A stretch of DNA of 64,000 bases from positions 124,001-188,000 of the forward strand of contig NZ_FNJA01000006.1 of the NCBI RefSeq assembly GCF_900104385.1. Reading direction: 5' to 3'. Positions within the stretch are counted from its first letter, which is position 1. Each line of letters opens with the position of its first letter. The DNA is from Rhodoferax sp. OV413. GTDB lineage: Bacteria > Pseudomonadota > Gammaproteobacteria > Burkholderiales > Burkholderiaceae_C. Positions 1 through 8,725 of the stretch are shown here, one piece after another. A model generated the notes under the pieces. That model was not told the DNA's origin and did not search any database. It saw nothing but the letters and a program-made list of their open reading frames with translations. A program made the position numbers and the translations under genes.

Positions 1-1
1 C

Positions 2-1783
2 GCGGTGCTGACCGGCAGCAACATCGCCGCGGCACTGGCGCACCAGGCCCAGACCCTGAACTGCGCAACCCTGGTGGTGGGCCGGCCCAGCCTGCGGCCG
101 CGCTGGCAGTTCTGGCATGCGCTGCAGCCCACGGTGGCGCGCCAGCTGGCCACACTGGACCCGACGCTGGAGCTGGTCGAAGTCGGCAGCAGCGCCAGCG
201 CCCGCCGGCTGCCGCGGGTGCTGTTGCGCCCCGACGGCGAGGCCGTGCTGCAGCCCGGCCATTGGCTGCCCTATGCGGCCGCACTCGGCGGCTCGGTGCT
301 GGTGACTTTGCTGACCACGCCGCTGGCCGCCCGGCTGGACCAGGCAAATATCGTGATGCTGTTCCTTCTGGCCGTGGTGCTGGTGGCGCTGCGCTGGGGC
401 CGCGGCCCGGCGGCGCTGGCCGCGCTGCTGAACGTGGCGGCGTTCGACTTCTTCTTCGTGTCGCCGCGCTTCTCGTTTGCGGTCGGCGACATCCAGTACC
501 TGGTGACCTTCGGCGTGATGCTGGCGATTGGCCTACTGACAGGCCAGCTGACTGCCGGCCTGCGCTTTGCCGCGCGGATTGCCGACAGCCGCGAGCGCCG
601 CACCCAGGCCTTGTTCGACCTGACGCGCGAACTCTCTGGCGCGCTGCTGAGCAGCCAGGTGGTGGAGATTGGCCAGGCTGCGGTGCAGCGCCTGTTCACC
701 CAGGTCGAAGGCCAGGCCTGGGACCCGGTAAAAGGCGGCAAGGTGCTGGTGCTGGTGGCCGACCACAAGGAGGAGGGCGCGGGTAGGTTGCACCTGCCCG
801 CCATGCTGCCGCACGACTTCGACGCCGGCATTGCCGAATGGGTGCTGCGCACCGGCCACAGTGCCGGCTTAGCCACCACCACCTTGCCGGCCCATCCCTG
901 GCATTGCGTGCCGCTGCAAGCGCCGATGCGGGTGCGCGGCGTGCTGGCGCTCAAGCCCAGCCAGCCGCGCTGGCTGCTGATCCCTGAGCAGCAGCAACTG
1001 CTGCAAACCCTGGCCCGGCAGATAGCCATCGCGCTGGAGCGCGTGCACTATGTCGAGGTGGCGCAGGAGGCCGTGGTGCATATGGAGTCCGAGCGCCTGC
1101 GCAACACCTTGCTGGCCGCCATCTCGCACGATGTGCGCACTCCGTTGACTGCGCTGATGGGCCTGGCCGAATCGCTGCAGGCCGCGCAGCCGCCGCTGGC
1201 GCCGGCCCAGGCCGATGCGGCCGGGGCGATGGTGGTGCAGGCGCGCGAGCTGTCGGCCCTGGTCACCAATCTGCTCGACATGGCGCGGCTGCAGAACGGT
1301 GGCGTGGCCTTGCGCAGCGATTGGCAGTCGGTAGAGGAACTGGTGGGCGCGGCCATCCGCGCCGCTGGCCCGGCCCTGCGCGGCCAGCCGGTGCAAACCG
1401 AGGTGCCGGCCGACCTGCCGCTGGTCGAATTCGACGCGGTGTTGATGGAGCGCGTGCTGGTCAATCTGTTGGAGAACGCCGCCAAATATGGCGCGCCGCC
1501 CATCGTGCTGCAGGCCCGCGCCATGCCCACCAGCCTGGTGCTCAGCGTGCGCGACCACGGCCCGGGCCTGCCCAAGGCGATGCTGGGGCGCGAAGCCGAA
1601 CTGTTCGACAAGTTCACCCGCGGCAGCGCCGAATCGGCCACCCCCGGCGTGGGCCTGGGCCTGGCCATCTGCAAAGCCATCGTCGACGCGCACCGCGGCC
1701 AGATCGTTGCTGCGCAGGCCGAGGGCGGTGGTGCAGAATTCAGCATCACCCTGCCACGCCGCCCCGCACCGGACATACCTTGA
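2..1783 (+). CDS. kdpD: Potassium-sensing histidine kinase KdpD, 5' truncated by window edge
   Basis: Inner-membrane sensor kinase that controls the Kdp potassium pump through KdpE. Only the C-terminal ~593 residues are present; the reading frame is open at the left edge, so the GTG near position 5 is not the true start. Visible in order: the end of the universal-stress domain (TLVVGRPS), four closely packed hydrophobic helices (about residues 85-185), a GAF-like region, the phospho-acceptor box ISHDVRTPLTALMG (His near residue 375), and an ATPase domain with N box NLLENAAKYG and G boxes GPGLP and GVGLGLAICK. The stop overlaps the start of kdpE. The kdpFABC genes would be expected upstream, outside the window. 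Confidence 0.95.
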   Translation, partial: AVLTGSNIAAALAHQAQTLNCATLVVGRPSLRPRWQFWHALQPTVARQLATLDPTLELVEVGSSASARRLPRVLLRPDGEAVLQPGHWLPYAAALGGSVLVTLLTTPLAARLDQANIVMLFLLAVVLVALRWGRGPAALAALLNVAAFDFFFVSPRFSFAVGDIQYLVTFGVMLAIGLLTGQLTAGLRFAARIADSRERRTQALFDLTRELSGALLSSQVVEIGQAAVQRLFTQVEGQAWDPVKGGKVLVLVADHKEEGAGRLHLPAMLPHDFDAGIAEWVLRTGHSAGLATTTLPAHPWHCVPLQAPMRVRGVLALKPSQPRWLLIPEQQQLLQTLARQIAIALERVHYVEVAQEAVVHMESERLRNTLLAAISHDVRTPLTALMGLAESLQAAQPPLAPAQADAAGAMVVQARELSALVTNLLDMARLQNGGVALRSDWQSVEELVGAAIRAAGPALRGQPVQTEVPADLPLVEFDAVLMERVLVNLLENAAKYGAPPIVLQARAMPTSLVLSVRDHGPGLPKAMLGREAELFDKFTRGSAESATPGVGLGLAICKAIVDAHRGQIVAAQAEGGGAEFSITLPRRPAPDIP

Positions 1784-2475
1784 CCCCTGTCGCTGTCATC
1801 ATCGAAGACGAACCCCACATCCGTCGCTTTGTGCGCAGCGCGCTGGAGGCCGAGGGCTGGCAGGTGTTCGAATCCGCCACCGCCAAGCAGGGCCTGACCG
1901 AGGCCGGCACGCGCAAGCCCGACATGCTGGTGCTGGACCTGGGCCTGCCCGATGGCGACGGGTTGGAAGTGATACGTGATGTGCGCGGCTGGTCGGCCGT
2001 GCCCATCATCGTGCTGTCGGCGCGCAGCGACGAGGCTGACAAGATCGCCGCGCTGGACGCCGGGGCCGACGACTACCTGACCAAGCCCTTCGGTGTGGGC
2101 GAGCTGCTGGCCCGTGTCCGCGCCAATCTGCGCCGGCCGCGCGCGGCGGCGGCCGATGGCGTGGTCGAGGCCGACCCGGTGTTCCGCTTCGGCGCGGTCG
2201 AGGTCGACCGCGCGGCCCGGCTGGTGCGCCGCGACGGCGCCGAAGTGCACCTCACGCCCATCGAATACCGGCTGCTGGCGGTGCTGATCAGCAATGCCGG
2301 CCGGGTGCTCACGCACCGCCAGCTGCTGCGCGAAGTCTGGGGACCGGCGCACACCCAGCAAAGCCATTACCTGCGCATCTACATGGGCCATCTGCGGCAA
2401 AAGCTGGAGGCCGACCCGACCCAGCCCGCCCACCTGCTGACCGAAACCGCGGTCGGCTACCGGCTGCTCGCTTAA
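1780..2475 (+). CDS. kdpE: Response regulator KdpE
   Basis: OmpR/PhoB-type response regulator, partner of KdpD. The 231 residues match the usual KdpE length. The receiver domain has the acidic pair (IIEDE), the phosphorylated Asp in LVLDLGLPDGDG and the Lys of DDYLTKPF; the C-terminal winged helix carries LTPIEYRLLAVL and ends in VGYRLLA. I place the start at a TTG that overlaps the kdpD stop (TTGA), because no ATG or GTG lies near the beginning of the receiver domain and the overlap suggests translational coupling. The TTG start is inferred. Confidence 0.92.
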   Translation: MTPVAVIIEDEPHIRRFVRSALEAEGWQVFESATAKQGLTEAGTRKPDMLVLDLGLPDGDGLEVIRDVRGWSAVPIIVLSARSDEADKIAALDAGADDYLTKPFGVGELLARVRANLRRPRAAAADGVVEADPVFRFGAVEVDRAARLVRRDGAEVHLTPIEYRLLAVLISNAGRVLTHRQLLREVWGPAHTQQSHYLRIYMGHLRQKLEADPTQPAHLLTETAVGYRLLA

Positions 2476-2539
2476 AATATAGGCAAAATCTGCCTCTGGC
2501 GCTGATGAATCCAGCGCAGGCAGCTATTAATTTAGTAGC
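2474..2539 (+). repeat. Dispersed palindromic repeat, copy 1
   Basis: Copy of the window-wide repeat: a CTGGCGC...CAGCGC arm followed by GGCAGCTATTAATTTAGTAGC, an imperfect palindrome. It overlaps the last bases of kdpE and fills the gap to the next gene. Confidence 0.75.
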
Positions 2540-2544
2540 GCACC

Positions 2545-3432
2545 ATGAACACCCCCATCAAGCCCCCGAATCCCACCGTCGCCTTCCGCCGTGCCGCACC
2601 ACCTGCCGGGCCTGCCGCCAGCAACGAGCCCACGCGCCTCAACAAGCGCATGGCCGAGCTGAACATGTGCTCGCGCCGCGAGGCCGACGAATGGATCGCC
2701 AAGGGCTGGGTCAAGGTCAATGGCGCGGTGGCCGAGATGGGCGTCAAGGTCACGCCCAGCGACCGTATCCAGATCGACAAGGCCGCCGCGGGCCACCAGG
2801 CCACGCAGGTCACGATCCTGATCAACAAGCCCATGGGCTATGTGAGCGCCCAGGCCGAAGACGGCCACGAGCCGGCGGTGACCCTGTTCACCCCGCAGAA
2901 CCGCTGGGTCGACGACAACGCGCGCTTCTTCTTCCACGCGAATCAGCTGCGCGGCCTGGCGCCCTGCGGCCGTCTCGACATCGATTCCATCGGCCTGCTG
3001 GTGATGACCCAGGACGGCCGCATCGCCCGCCAGCTGATCGGCGAAGACTCGGTGATGGAAAAGGAATACCTGGTGCGCGTGGCCTACCACGGCCTGGGCC
3101 AGCCCGCGCCCACCGGCCAGCTGGTGCGCATGGACGACGACGACCCGGTCACCAGCAATGTGCAGGCCGTGTTCCCGCCCGCCATGCTGGCCAAGCTGCG
3201 CCACGGCCTGAGTCTGGACGGCCAGGCCCTGAAGCCCGCCAAGGTGACCTGGCAAAACCCCGAGCAGCTGCGCTTTGTGCTGACCGAAGGCAAGAAGCGC
3301 CAGATCCGCCGCATGTGCGAGCTGGTCGGCCTGAAGGTGGTGGGCCTGAAGCGGGTGCGCATCGGCAATGTGATGCTGGGCAATCTGCCGCTGGGCCAGT
3401 GGCGTTACCTGACGCCGCACGAGAAGTTTTAA
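2545..3432 (+). CDS. rluF: RluF-like 23S rRNA pseudouridine synthase (RsuA family)
   Basis: Isomerises a uridine of 23S rRNA (E. coli RluF acts on U2604). A Pro/Ala-rich N-terminal tail of about 30 residues precedes an S4 RNA-binding domain (RLNKRMAELNMCSRREADEWI), followed by the RsuA/RluB/E/F catalytic core with the active-site Asp in CGRLDIDSIGLLVMTQDG and the family motif LTEGKKRQIRRMCEL. Length of 295 aa is close to RluF (290 aa). The choice of RluF over RluB/RluE rests on the SIGLLVMTQDG-type motif and short S4 domain; the exact target base is inferred. A strong terminator follows directly. Confidence 0.82.
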   Translation: MNTPIKPPNPTVAFRRAAPPAGPAASNEPTRLNKRMAELNMCSRREADEWIAKGWVKVNGAVAEMGVKVTPSDRIQIDKAAAGHQATQVTILINKPMGYVSAQAEDGHEPAVTLFTPQNRWVDDNARFFFHANQLRGLAPCGRLDIDSIGLLVMTQDGRIARQLIGEDSVMEKEYLVRVAYHGLGQPAPTGQLVRMDDDDPVTSNVQAVFPPAMLAKLRHGLSLDGQALKPAKVTWQNPEQLRFVLTEGKKRQIRRMCELVGLKVVGLKRVRIGNVMLGNLPLGQWRYLTPHEKF

Positions 3433-3433
3433 G

Positions 3434-3466
3434 CAAAAAAAGCCGCGCTGTGTCGCGGCTTTTTTG
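3434..3466 (+). terminator. Rho-independent terminator
   Basis: AAAAAAGCCGCG, a six-base loop, then CGCGGCTTTTTT: a perfect GC stem with A and T tracts on either side. It sits just after the pseudouridine synthase stop and can also serve the convergent gene on the other strand. Confidence 0.9.
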
Positions 3467-3483
3467 TGTGCGGTGCTGCGCCT

Positions 3484-4002
3484 TTAGTTGGACAGCTTGG
3501 GCGCTTCGTTCATCAGCGCCGGGTCCCAGTGCTCGATAGCTTTGCCGTCCTTGATGCGCCATGTGTCGAACCAGGCCGTGCTGTAGCTCCCGTTGGGGTG
3601 CTTGGGGTCGATGACCCGGCGTGGATAGATCACCGTCACCAGATCGCCCTCGGCCATGACCTCGGCGACCGGCAGGCCCAGTTTTTCTGGAATCGGCGTG
3701 GGCTGGACCTTGAGTATCTGGGTGAAGAAATACACCACGGCATCCCGCCCATTGCGTGCGTTGGGGTTGTGCTGGATGTAGTCCTTGTCGATGTAGCGCT
3801 CGGCCAGCTCCCAGTGGTTGGCTTCCAGCAAGTCCTTGACGATGTGGTAGGCCACCTGCTTGTTGGCGTGCAGTTTGGGGTCGGGGCTGGTAAACAGTGC
3901 GTCGGCGTTGGCCGCGCTGCGCACGGCCTCCTGGGCCAGGGCCGGCAGCGCGCAGGCGGCGGCCAGCATGCTGGCTATGCCTGCCAGTAGGGTTGTCTTC
4001 AT
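3484..4002 (-). CDS. Secreted NTF2/SnoaL-like protein
   Basis: 172-aa exported protein with a signal peptide (MKTTLLAGIASMLAAACALPALA, cleavage likely after ALA). The mature part has the SnoaL-like pattern YIQHNP...GRDAVVYFF and DTWRIKDGKAIEHWD typical of the NTF2 alpha+beta cone fold found in polyketide-cyclase-like enzymes and many uncharacterised small-molecule isomerases. Substrate unknown. It is divergent from an HxlR regulator, with a palindrome between them, so the regulator probably controls it. Confidence 0.75.
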   Translation of the reverse strand: MKTTLLAGIASMLAAACALPALAQEAVRSAANADALFTSPDPKLHANKQVAYHIVKDLLEANHWELAERYIDKDYIQHNPNARNGRDAVVYFFTQILKVQPTPIPEKLGLPVAEVMAEGDLVTVIYPRRVIDPKHPNGSYSTAWFDTWRIKDGKAIEHWDPALMNEAPKLSN

Positions 4003-4068
4003 TCAAGTCCTTTCAGCGTGGAGGGGCCGGGCCTCAAGGCGCCAGCTTGGGGACTGAATGTAGGCAGG

Positions 4069-4089
4069 GTACTTACTTTTTGCAAGTAC
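4069..4089. promoter_or_regulatory. Candidate HxlR operator
   Basis: Perfect inverted repeat GTACTT-(9 nt)-AAGTAC between the divergent NTF2-like and HxlR genes; a related half-site pair (CTTAC/GTAAG) continues to about 4105. HxlR-family regulators commonly bind such palindromes next to their own gene. Assignment is inferred from position and symmetry. Confidence 0.5.
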
Positions 4090-4159
4090 ACACAAAATAG
4101 TAAGTGCTGATGCAGCGCGTTTATCTACAATCCAGGCCGTGTTCGCAAGGAGCTACAAC

Positions 4160-4525
4160 ATGGGAATTGCCGACAAGTTGCAGCGCGGCGACGTGCTGGT
4201 TGCCGCTTGCCCCTCGCGGGAGGTGCTGCAGCACATCACCAGCCGCTGGGGCGTTTTGGTGCTGATCGCGCTGGAGTCGGGCACGCTGCGTTTTGGCGAG
4301 CTGCGGCGCAAGGTCAATGGCGTGAGCGAACGCATGCTGGTCCAGACGCTCCAGTGCCTGGAGGCCGATGGCCTGGTGAACCGCATCGCTTTTGAGGTCG
4401 TGCCGCCGCACGTGGAATACAGCCTCACCCCGCTGGGGCGCGAGGCCGCCGAGAAGGTGCGTTTGCTGACCGACTGGATCGAAGACAACATTCCGCGCCT
4501 GCTCAAAGCCAAGGCGGCTGCATAG
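4160..4525 (+). CDS. HxlR-family transcriptional regulator
   Basis: 121-aa winged-helix regulator. Typical HxlR features are the N-terminal CPSREVLQHITSRWGVLVL, the recognition region RFGELRRKVNGVSERMLVQTL and the wing VPPHVEYSLTPLGREAAE. A Cys near residue 15 is the position that senses electrophiles or redox state in several relatives. The ATG was chosen because AAGGAG lies 7 nt before it; an upstream GTG would add seven residues without a ribosome site. It ends 2 bp from the convergent aqpZ stop. Confidence 0.85.
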   Translation: MGIADKLQRGDVLVAACPSREVLQHITSRWGVLVLIALESGTLRFGELRRKVNGVSERMLVQTLQCLEADGLVNRIAFEVVPPHVEYSLTPLGREAAEKVRLLTDWIEDNIPRLLKAKAAA

Positions 4526-4527
4526 GC

Positions 4528-5241
4528 TTATTCGTCGCTGAGCAAGGCGTTGTAAATCACCGCACCGATGACCGCGCCGGCGATGGGCGCCACCCAGAAC
4601 AGCCAGAGATCGCCCATGGCGCCGGGCACAAACAACGCCGGGCCGGTGCTGCGGGCCGGGTTCACCGAGGTGTTGGACACCGGGATCGAGATCAAATGGA
4701 TCAAGGTCAGGCACAGGCCAATGCTGAGCCCGCCAAAGGCGCCGGCCGCGCGCTTCGCGGTCGAGCCCAGGATGATGATCAGGAAGATGGCCGTCATCAC
4801 CACCTCGCACACCAGCACCGACAGCAGGCTGAAGCCACCTGGCGAGTGCGCACCATAGCCGTTGGTGGCAAACGCGCCGGCGCCGGTGAAGGCCTTTGCC
4901 GCGTCGAAGTCGGCCTTGCCGGAGACGATCAAATACAGCACGCCGGCTGCCGCGCAGGCACCCAGCACCTGGGCCACGATGTAGCCCAGCAGGCCGGACG
5001 CCGGGAAGCGCTTGCCCACCGCCAGGCCGATCGACACTGCGGGGTTGAAATGCCCGCCCGAGATCGGCCCCAGCGCGTAGGCGCCGGTCACCACCGTCAG
5101 GCCAAAGGCCAGCGACACGCCCAGCAGGCCAATGCCCACGCCAGGAAAGGCAGCCGCCAGCACGGCGCTGCCGCAGCCGCCCAGCGTCAGCCAGAAGGTG
5201 CCGATGAATTCGGCCGACCATTTCTTCAGATTGCTATCCAT
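4528..5241 (-). CDS. aqpZ: Aquaporin Z, water channel
   Basis: 237-aa inner-membrane water channel of the MIP family with six membrane helices and two NPA half-helices, HFNPAVS and SVNPARS. The His, Thr and Arg of the narrow aqua-selective filter are all visible ([20 protein letters not shown]), which favours AqpZ over a glycerol facilitator. The start ATG is preceded by GAGGGG; an upstream in-frame start adds 30 unlikely residues. It is divergent from htpG. Confidence 0.93.
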   Translation of the reverse strand: MDSNLKKWSAEFIGTFWLTLGGCGSAVLAAAFPGVGIGLLGVSLAFGLTVVTGAYALGPISGGHFNPAVSIGLAVGKRFPASGLLGYIVAQVLGACAAAGVLYLIVSGKADFDAAKAFTGAGAFATNGYGAHSPGGFSLLSVLVCEVVMTAIFLIIILGSTAKRAAGAFGGLSIGLCLTLIHLISIPVSNTSVNPARSTGPALFVPGAMGDLWLFWVAPIAGAVIGAVIYNALLSDE

Positions 5242-5407
5242 GTATGTACCCCTCGTTTGATTGTTGGTGCGTGGGCCGACGGTTGCCGGCACGCGTTTTT
5301 GCAGCCAACGATGGTCGCAAGCGCCGGTCACAAGGGCAATGGTTTTAACAATCCACCGACAAATTTGTCCGCAATCTGTATGAAAACCGGCCGGATACGC
5401 CCCGGGA

Positions 5408-5434
5408 CTTGAAGTTTGCAGCTGCGGCCATAAT
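5408..5434 (+). promoter_or_regulatory. Candidate sigma-32 heat-shock promoter of htpG
   Basis: CTTGAAG, a 13-nt spacer and CCATAAT resemble the heat-shock -35 (CTTGAA) and -10 (CCCCATnT) elements. It lies about 70 bp before htpG, a classic heat-shock gene. The -10 match is partial. Confidence 0.45.
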
Positions 5435-5501
5435 TACGGGTTGCCCGGCACGCTGCTGCCGGTGTTCCGTTTTTTGACATTTCCAAGGCATTCATCCCAA
5501 C

Positions 5502-7484
5502 ATGACCAAGAAAACCCTGCCATTCCAGGCCGAAGTCGCGCAACTGCTGCACCTCGTCACGCACGCGCTGTATTCGAACAAAGAAATTTTCATGCGCGAG
5601 CTGGTGTCCAACGCATCGGACGCCTGCGACAAGCTGCGGTTTGAAGCCATCAGCAACAGCGCCTTGTACGAAGACGCGCCGAATCTGGAAGTGCGCGTGT
5701 CCTTCGACAAGGACGCCAAGACCCTGACCATCACCGACAACGGCATCGGCCTGACCCAGCAAGAAGCCATCGACAACCTGGGCACCATCGCCAAGAGCGG
5801 CACCAAGGACTTTGTCAGCAAGCTCAGCGGCGACCAGAAGGCCGACTCGCAGCTCATCGGCCAGTTCGGCGTGGGCTTCTACTCCGGCTTCATCGTGGCT
5901 GACCGCATCACCGTGGAATCGCGCCGTGCCGGCGTGCCCGCTACGGAAGGCGTGCGCTGGACCAGCGACGGCGGCGCTAGCGGCGGCGATGCGTTTGAAG
6001 TCGAGAACATCACCCGCGAACAGCGCGGCACCAGCGTGATCCTGCACCTGCGCGACGACGCGCTCGAATACGCCAGCACCTGGAAGCTCAAGAGCATCAT
6101 CAGCAAGTACTCGGACCACATCAGTCTGCCCATCCTGATGGAAAAGGAAGAGTGGAAAGACGGCGAGCTGATCAACACCAGCGACGAAGCCGGCGGCCGC
6201 CAGCCCGGCGGCATGGTCAACACCGGCGAATGGGAAGCCGTCAACAAGGCCAGCGCCATCTGGGCCCGCGCCAAGAAGGACATCACCCAAGAGCAGTACG
6301 ACGACTTCTACAAGCAGATCAGCCACGACTTCGAAGCCCCGCTGGCCCACACCCACAACCGCGTCGAAGGCAGCACCGAATACACCCAGCTGCTCTACGT
6401 GCCCGGCAAGGCCCCGCAAGACCTGTGGAACCGCGACAAAAAGGGCGGCCTGAAGCTGTACGTGAAGCGCGTCTTCATCATGGACGACGCCGAAGCCCTG
6501 TTGCCCAGCTACCTGCGCTTTGTGAAGGGCGTGGTCGACTCCGCCGACCTACCGCTGAATGTGAGCCGCGAGCTGCTGCAAGAAAGCCGCGACGTGAAAG
6601 CTATCCGCGAAGGCTGCACCAAGCGCGTCTTGGGCATGCTGGAAGACCTGGCCAAGCACAACGCGTTGCCCGAAGCCTCGGCTGATGGCGTGACCGACGT
6701 GGTGAGCGACGAAGACAAGGCCCTGGTCGGCAAGTACACCCAGTTCTACGCCGAATTCGGCGCCGTATTGAAAGAAGGCCTGGGCGAAGACTTCGCCAAC
6801 CGCGACCGCCTAGCCAAGCTGCTGCGTTTTGCCAGCAGCACCACCGACAGCACCACCGTGTCGCTGGCCGACTACAAGGCGCGCATGAAAGAAGGCCAGG
6901 AAGCCATCTACTACATCACCGCCGACAACGCCGCCGCCGCCAAGAACAGTCCGCAGCTCGAAGTCTTCAAGAAGAAGGGCATCGAAGTGCTGCTGATGAC
7001 CGACCGCGTCGACGAGTGGGCGCTGAACTACCTGCACGACTTCGATGGCACTCCCATGCAGTCCGTCGCCAAGGGCGCGGTCGACCTGGGCAAGCTGCTC
7101 GACGAAGACGAAAAGAAAGCCGCTGAAGAAGCCGCCGAAACCTTCAAGCCGCTGCTGGCCAAGCTTAAGGAAGCCCTGAAAGACAAGGCCGAAGACGTGC
7201 GCGTCACCACCCGCCTGGTCGACAGCCCCGCCTGCCTGGTGGTGCAAGACGACGGCATGAGCACCCAGCTCGCCCGCATGCTCAAGCAAGCCGGCCAGTC
7301 CGCCCCCGAGACCAAACCGGTGCTGGAAGTGAACGCCGAACACGCCCTGGTGAAGAAGCTCGAAGGCTCGGTGCACTTCAACGATCTGGCGCACATTTTG
7401 TTCGACCAGGCACTGCTGGCTGAAGGTGGTTTGCCGGCCGATCCGGCGGCGTATGTGAAGCGCGTGAATGCGCTGCTGGTGTAA
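5502..7484 (+). CDS. htpG: Chaperone HtpG (bacterial Hsp90)
   Basis: 660-aa cytoplasmic ATP-dependent chaperone. The N-terminal GHKL ATPase is intact: [17 protein letters not shown] with the catalytic Glu, TDNGIGL, the lid LGTIAKSG and [11 protein letters not shown]. The middle domain carries the conserved [11 protein letters not shown] with its catalytic Arg, and a C-terminal dimerisation region follows. No eukaryotic MEEVD tail, as expected. Slightly longer than the E. coli protein (624 aa), with a charged insertion around residues 140-160. It ends in a repeat copy and a bidirectional terminator shared with the rtc operon. Confidence 0.97.
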   Translation: MTKKTLPFQAEVAQLLHLVTHALYSNKEIFMRELVSNASDACDKLRFEAISNSALYEDAPNLEVRVSFDKDAKTLTITDNGIGLTQQEAIDNLGTIAKSGTKDFVSKLSGDQKADSQLIGQFGVGFYSGFIVADRITVESRRAGVPATEGVRWTSDGGASGGDAFEVENITREQRGTSVILHLRDDALEYASTWKLKSIISKYSDHISLPILMEKEEWKDGELINTSDEAGGRQPGGMVNTGEWEAVNKASAIWARAKKDITQEQYDDFYKQISHDFEAPLAHTHNRVEGSTEYTQLLYVPGKAPQDLWNRDKKGGLKLYVKRVFIMDDAEALLPSYLRFVKGVVDSADLPLNVSRELLQESRDVKAIREGCTKRVLGMLEDLAKHNALPEASADGVTDVVSDEDKALVGKYTQFYAEFGAVLKEGLGEDFANRDRLAKLLRFASSTTDSTTVSLADYKARMKEGQEAIYYITADNAAAAKNSPQLEVFKKKGIEVLLMTDRVDEWALNYLHDFDGTPMQSVAKGAVDLGKLLDEDEKKAAEEAAETFKPLLAKLKEALKDKAEDVRVTTRLVDSPACLVVQDDGMSTQLARMLKQAGQSAPETKPVLEVNAEHALVKKLEGSVHFNDLAHILFDQALLAEGGLPADPAAYVKRVNALLV

Positions 7485-7500
7485 GCCAGTTTGAAAGAAA

Positions 7501-7555
7501 TGTGCCGCTGGCGCAGATAGATATTGCGCTGGTAGCTATTGAATAAATAGCAAAA
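7501..7555 (+). repeat. Dispersed palindromic repeat, copy 2
   Basis: GCCGCTGGCGCAG...TTGCGCTGG arm plus TAGCTATTGAATAAATAGC palindrome, directly after htpG. Confidence 0.75.
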
Positions 7556-7565
7556 GCGCAATTCA

Positions 7566-7601
7566 AAAAGCCCCGCAGTTGTGAGACTGCCGGGGCTTTT
7601 T
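7566..7601. terminator. Bidirectional terminator between htpG and rtcA
   Basis: AAAAGCCCCG CAG ... CTG CCGGGGCTTTT: a long GC stem bracketed by A and T tracts, midway between the convergent htpG and rtcA stops, so it can end both transcripts. Confidence 0.88.
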
Positions 7602-7608
7602 TCTTGTA

Positions 7609-8688
7609 CTAGGTTTCGACGCGAACCAACCAGCCACCGTTCAGGGGTTCCATCACAAACCGCAGTGGCAGGAACTGCTCGATCACGCTGGCGTTGGTGC
7701 GCGTGTGCTCCGACAGGCTGGTTGCCCAGTATTGCCCCGCCTTGCCTTGCAACGCTGCCAATGCCATCGGGATCATCAACTGGTCTGCCAGATGCTCGCC
7801 CACCGGTGCGCTGTGGGCCAGGTAGGCTTGCACCTCGCGCAGTACCTTGCGCGCCACTTCCTCTGCGCTCACACTTTTTTCGCCAAAGGCAGTCAGCACT
7901 TCGGTGATGTGCTCAAACTGCAAAATTACTTGCAACGCATTGCCAGGACCTTCGTTGGAGCGCAAGGCGCGGTCGCGCAGCTGGTCTTCGGTCCAGCCCA
8001 ACGCGCGGCCCAGGACCTCAAGCTCGCGGCCGGCCACGCCCTTGGGAATACCGGTGTGCAGGCATTCGACCCAGGCTTCCAGCCGCGCACCGCGTTCCAT
8101 TAAATGGATCGCAGCCAGCCCATCGGGTGGCGGTGCAATGCGCACTTGCACCTCGCCGCCACCTGCGGGGTAAAAGCCGTGGCGTTGCACTTCCAGCGCA
8201 TACACCGCTTGGCCAGCGCCAGAGAAGTACGGTGCCATGCGGCTCAAAAACGTGGCCGATGGTGCCATCGGGTTGTGTGTGCCGCCGCGCAGCGTGAGGT
8301 TGGACGGCTGCGCCGCCAAGGCCAGCGGCCACAGCACGGTTTGCAGCACCAGCATGCAGCTACCGGCGGAGCCGATCGCGAATTCGTAGTCACCGCAGCG
8401 CACCGGGCCGGGCCTAAACGTAAGTTGGCCGGCGCCAATCTGCACCGCAACGCCTTCCGCATCCACCGCGTTGCAGTGTGCAGGTCCGCCACCTACGGCC
8501 ACCGCCGCCTGCACACAGGCCAGATGCTGGCGCATCAGGCCTGGCTTGGGGCGTTTGGCGCGGATGTTGATCAAGCTGAAGGCCTGGCCGGTGATCAGGC
8601 TCAACGCCAGGGCGGTTCGCAGGATCTGCCCGCCGCCTTCACCTTGCGAGCCGTCGATTTCTATCGTGTTTTCAAGTTCTGTTTTCAT
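7609..8688 (-). CDS. rtcA: RNA 3'-terminal phosphate cyclase RtcA
   Basis: Converts RNA 3'-phosphate ends to 2',3'-cyclic phosphate by ATP-dependent adenylylation. The 359 residues contain the family signature GSQGEGGGQILRTALALS at the N terminus, RGGTHNPMAPSATFL in the middle, and the C-terminal HLADQLMIPMAL with the His that becomes adenylylated. Close to the E. coli length (338 aa). It is the last gene of the minus-strand operon rsr-Yrl-rtcB-rtcA, 37 nt after rtcB. Confidence 0.96.
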   Translation of the reverse strand: MKTELENTIEIDGSQGEGGGQILRTALALSLITGQAFSLINIRAKRPKPGLMRQHLACVQAAVAVGGGPAHCNAVDAEGVAVQIGAGQLTFRPGPVRCGDYEFAIGSAGSCMLVLQTVLWPLALAAQPSNLTLRGGTHNPMAPSATFLSRMAPYFSGAGQAVYALEVQRHGFYPAGGGEVQVRIAPPPDGLAAIHLMERGARLEAWVECLHTGIPKGVAGRELEVLGRALGWTEDQLRDRALRSNEGPGNALQVILQFEHITEVLTAFGEKSVSAEEVARKVLREVQAYLAHSAPVGEHLADQLMIPMALAALQGKAGQYWATSLSEHTRTNASVIEQFLPLRFVMEPLNGGWLVRVET

Positions 8689-8725
8689 TGTTCTTGTCTC
8701 TTTCCAGCCCCCTCGATCGGGGGCA

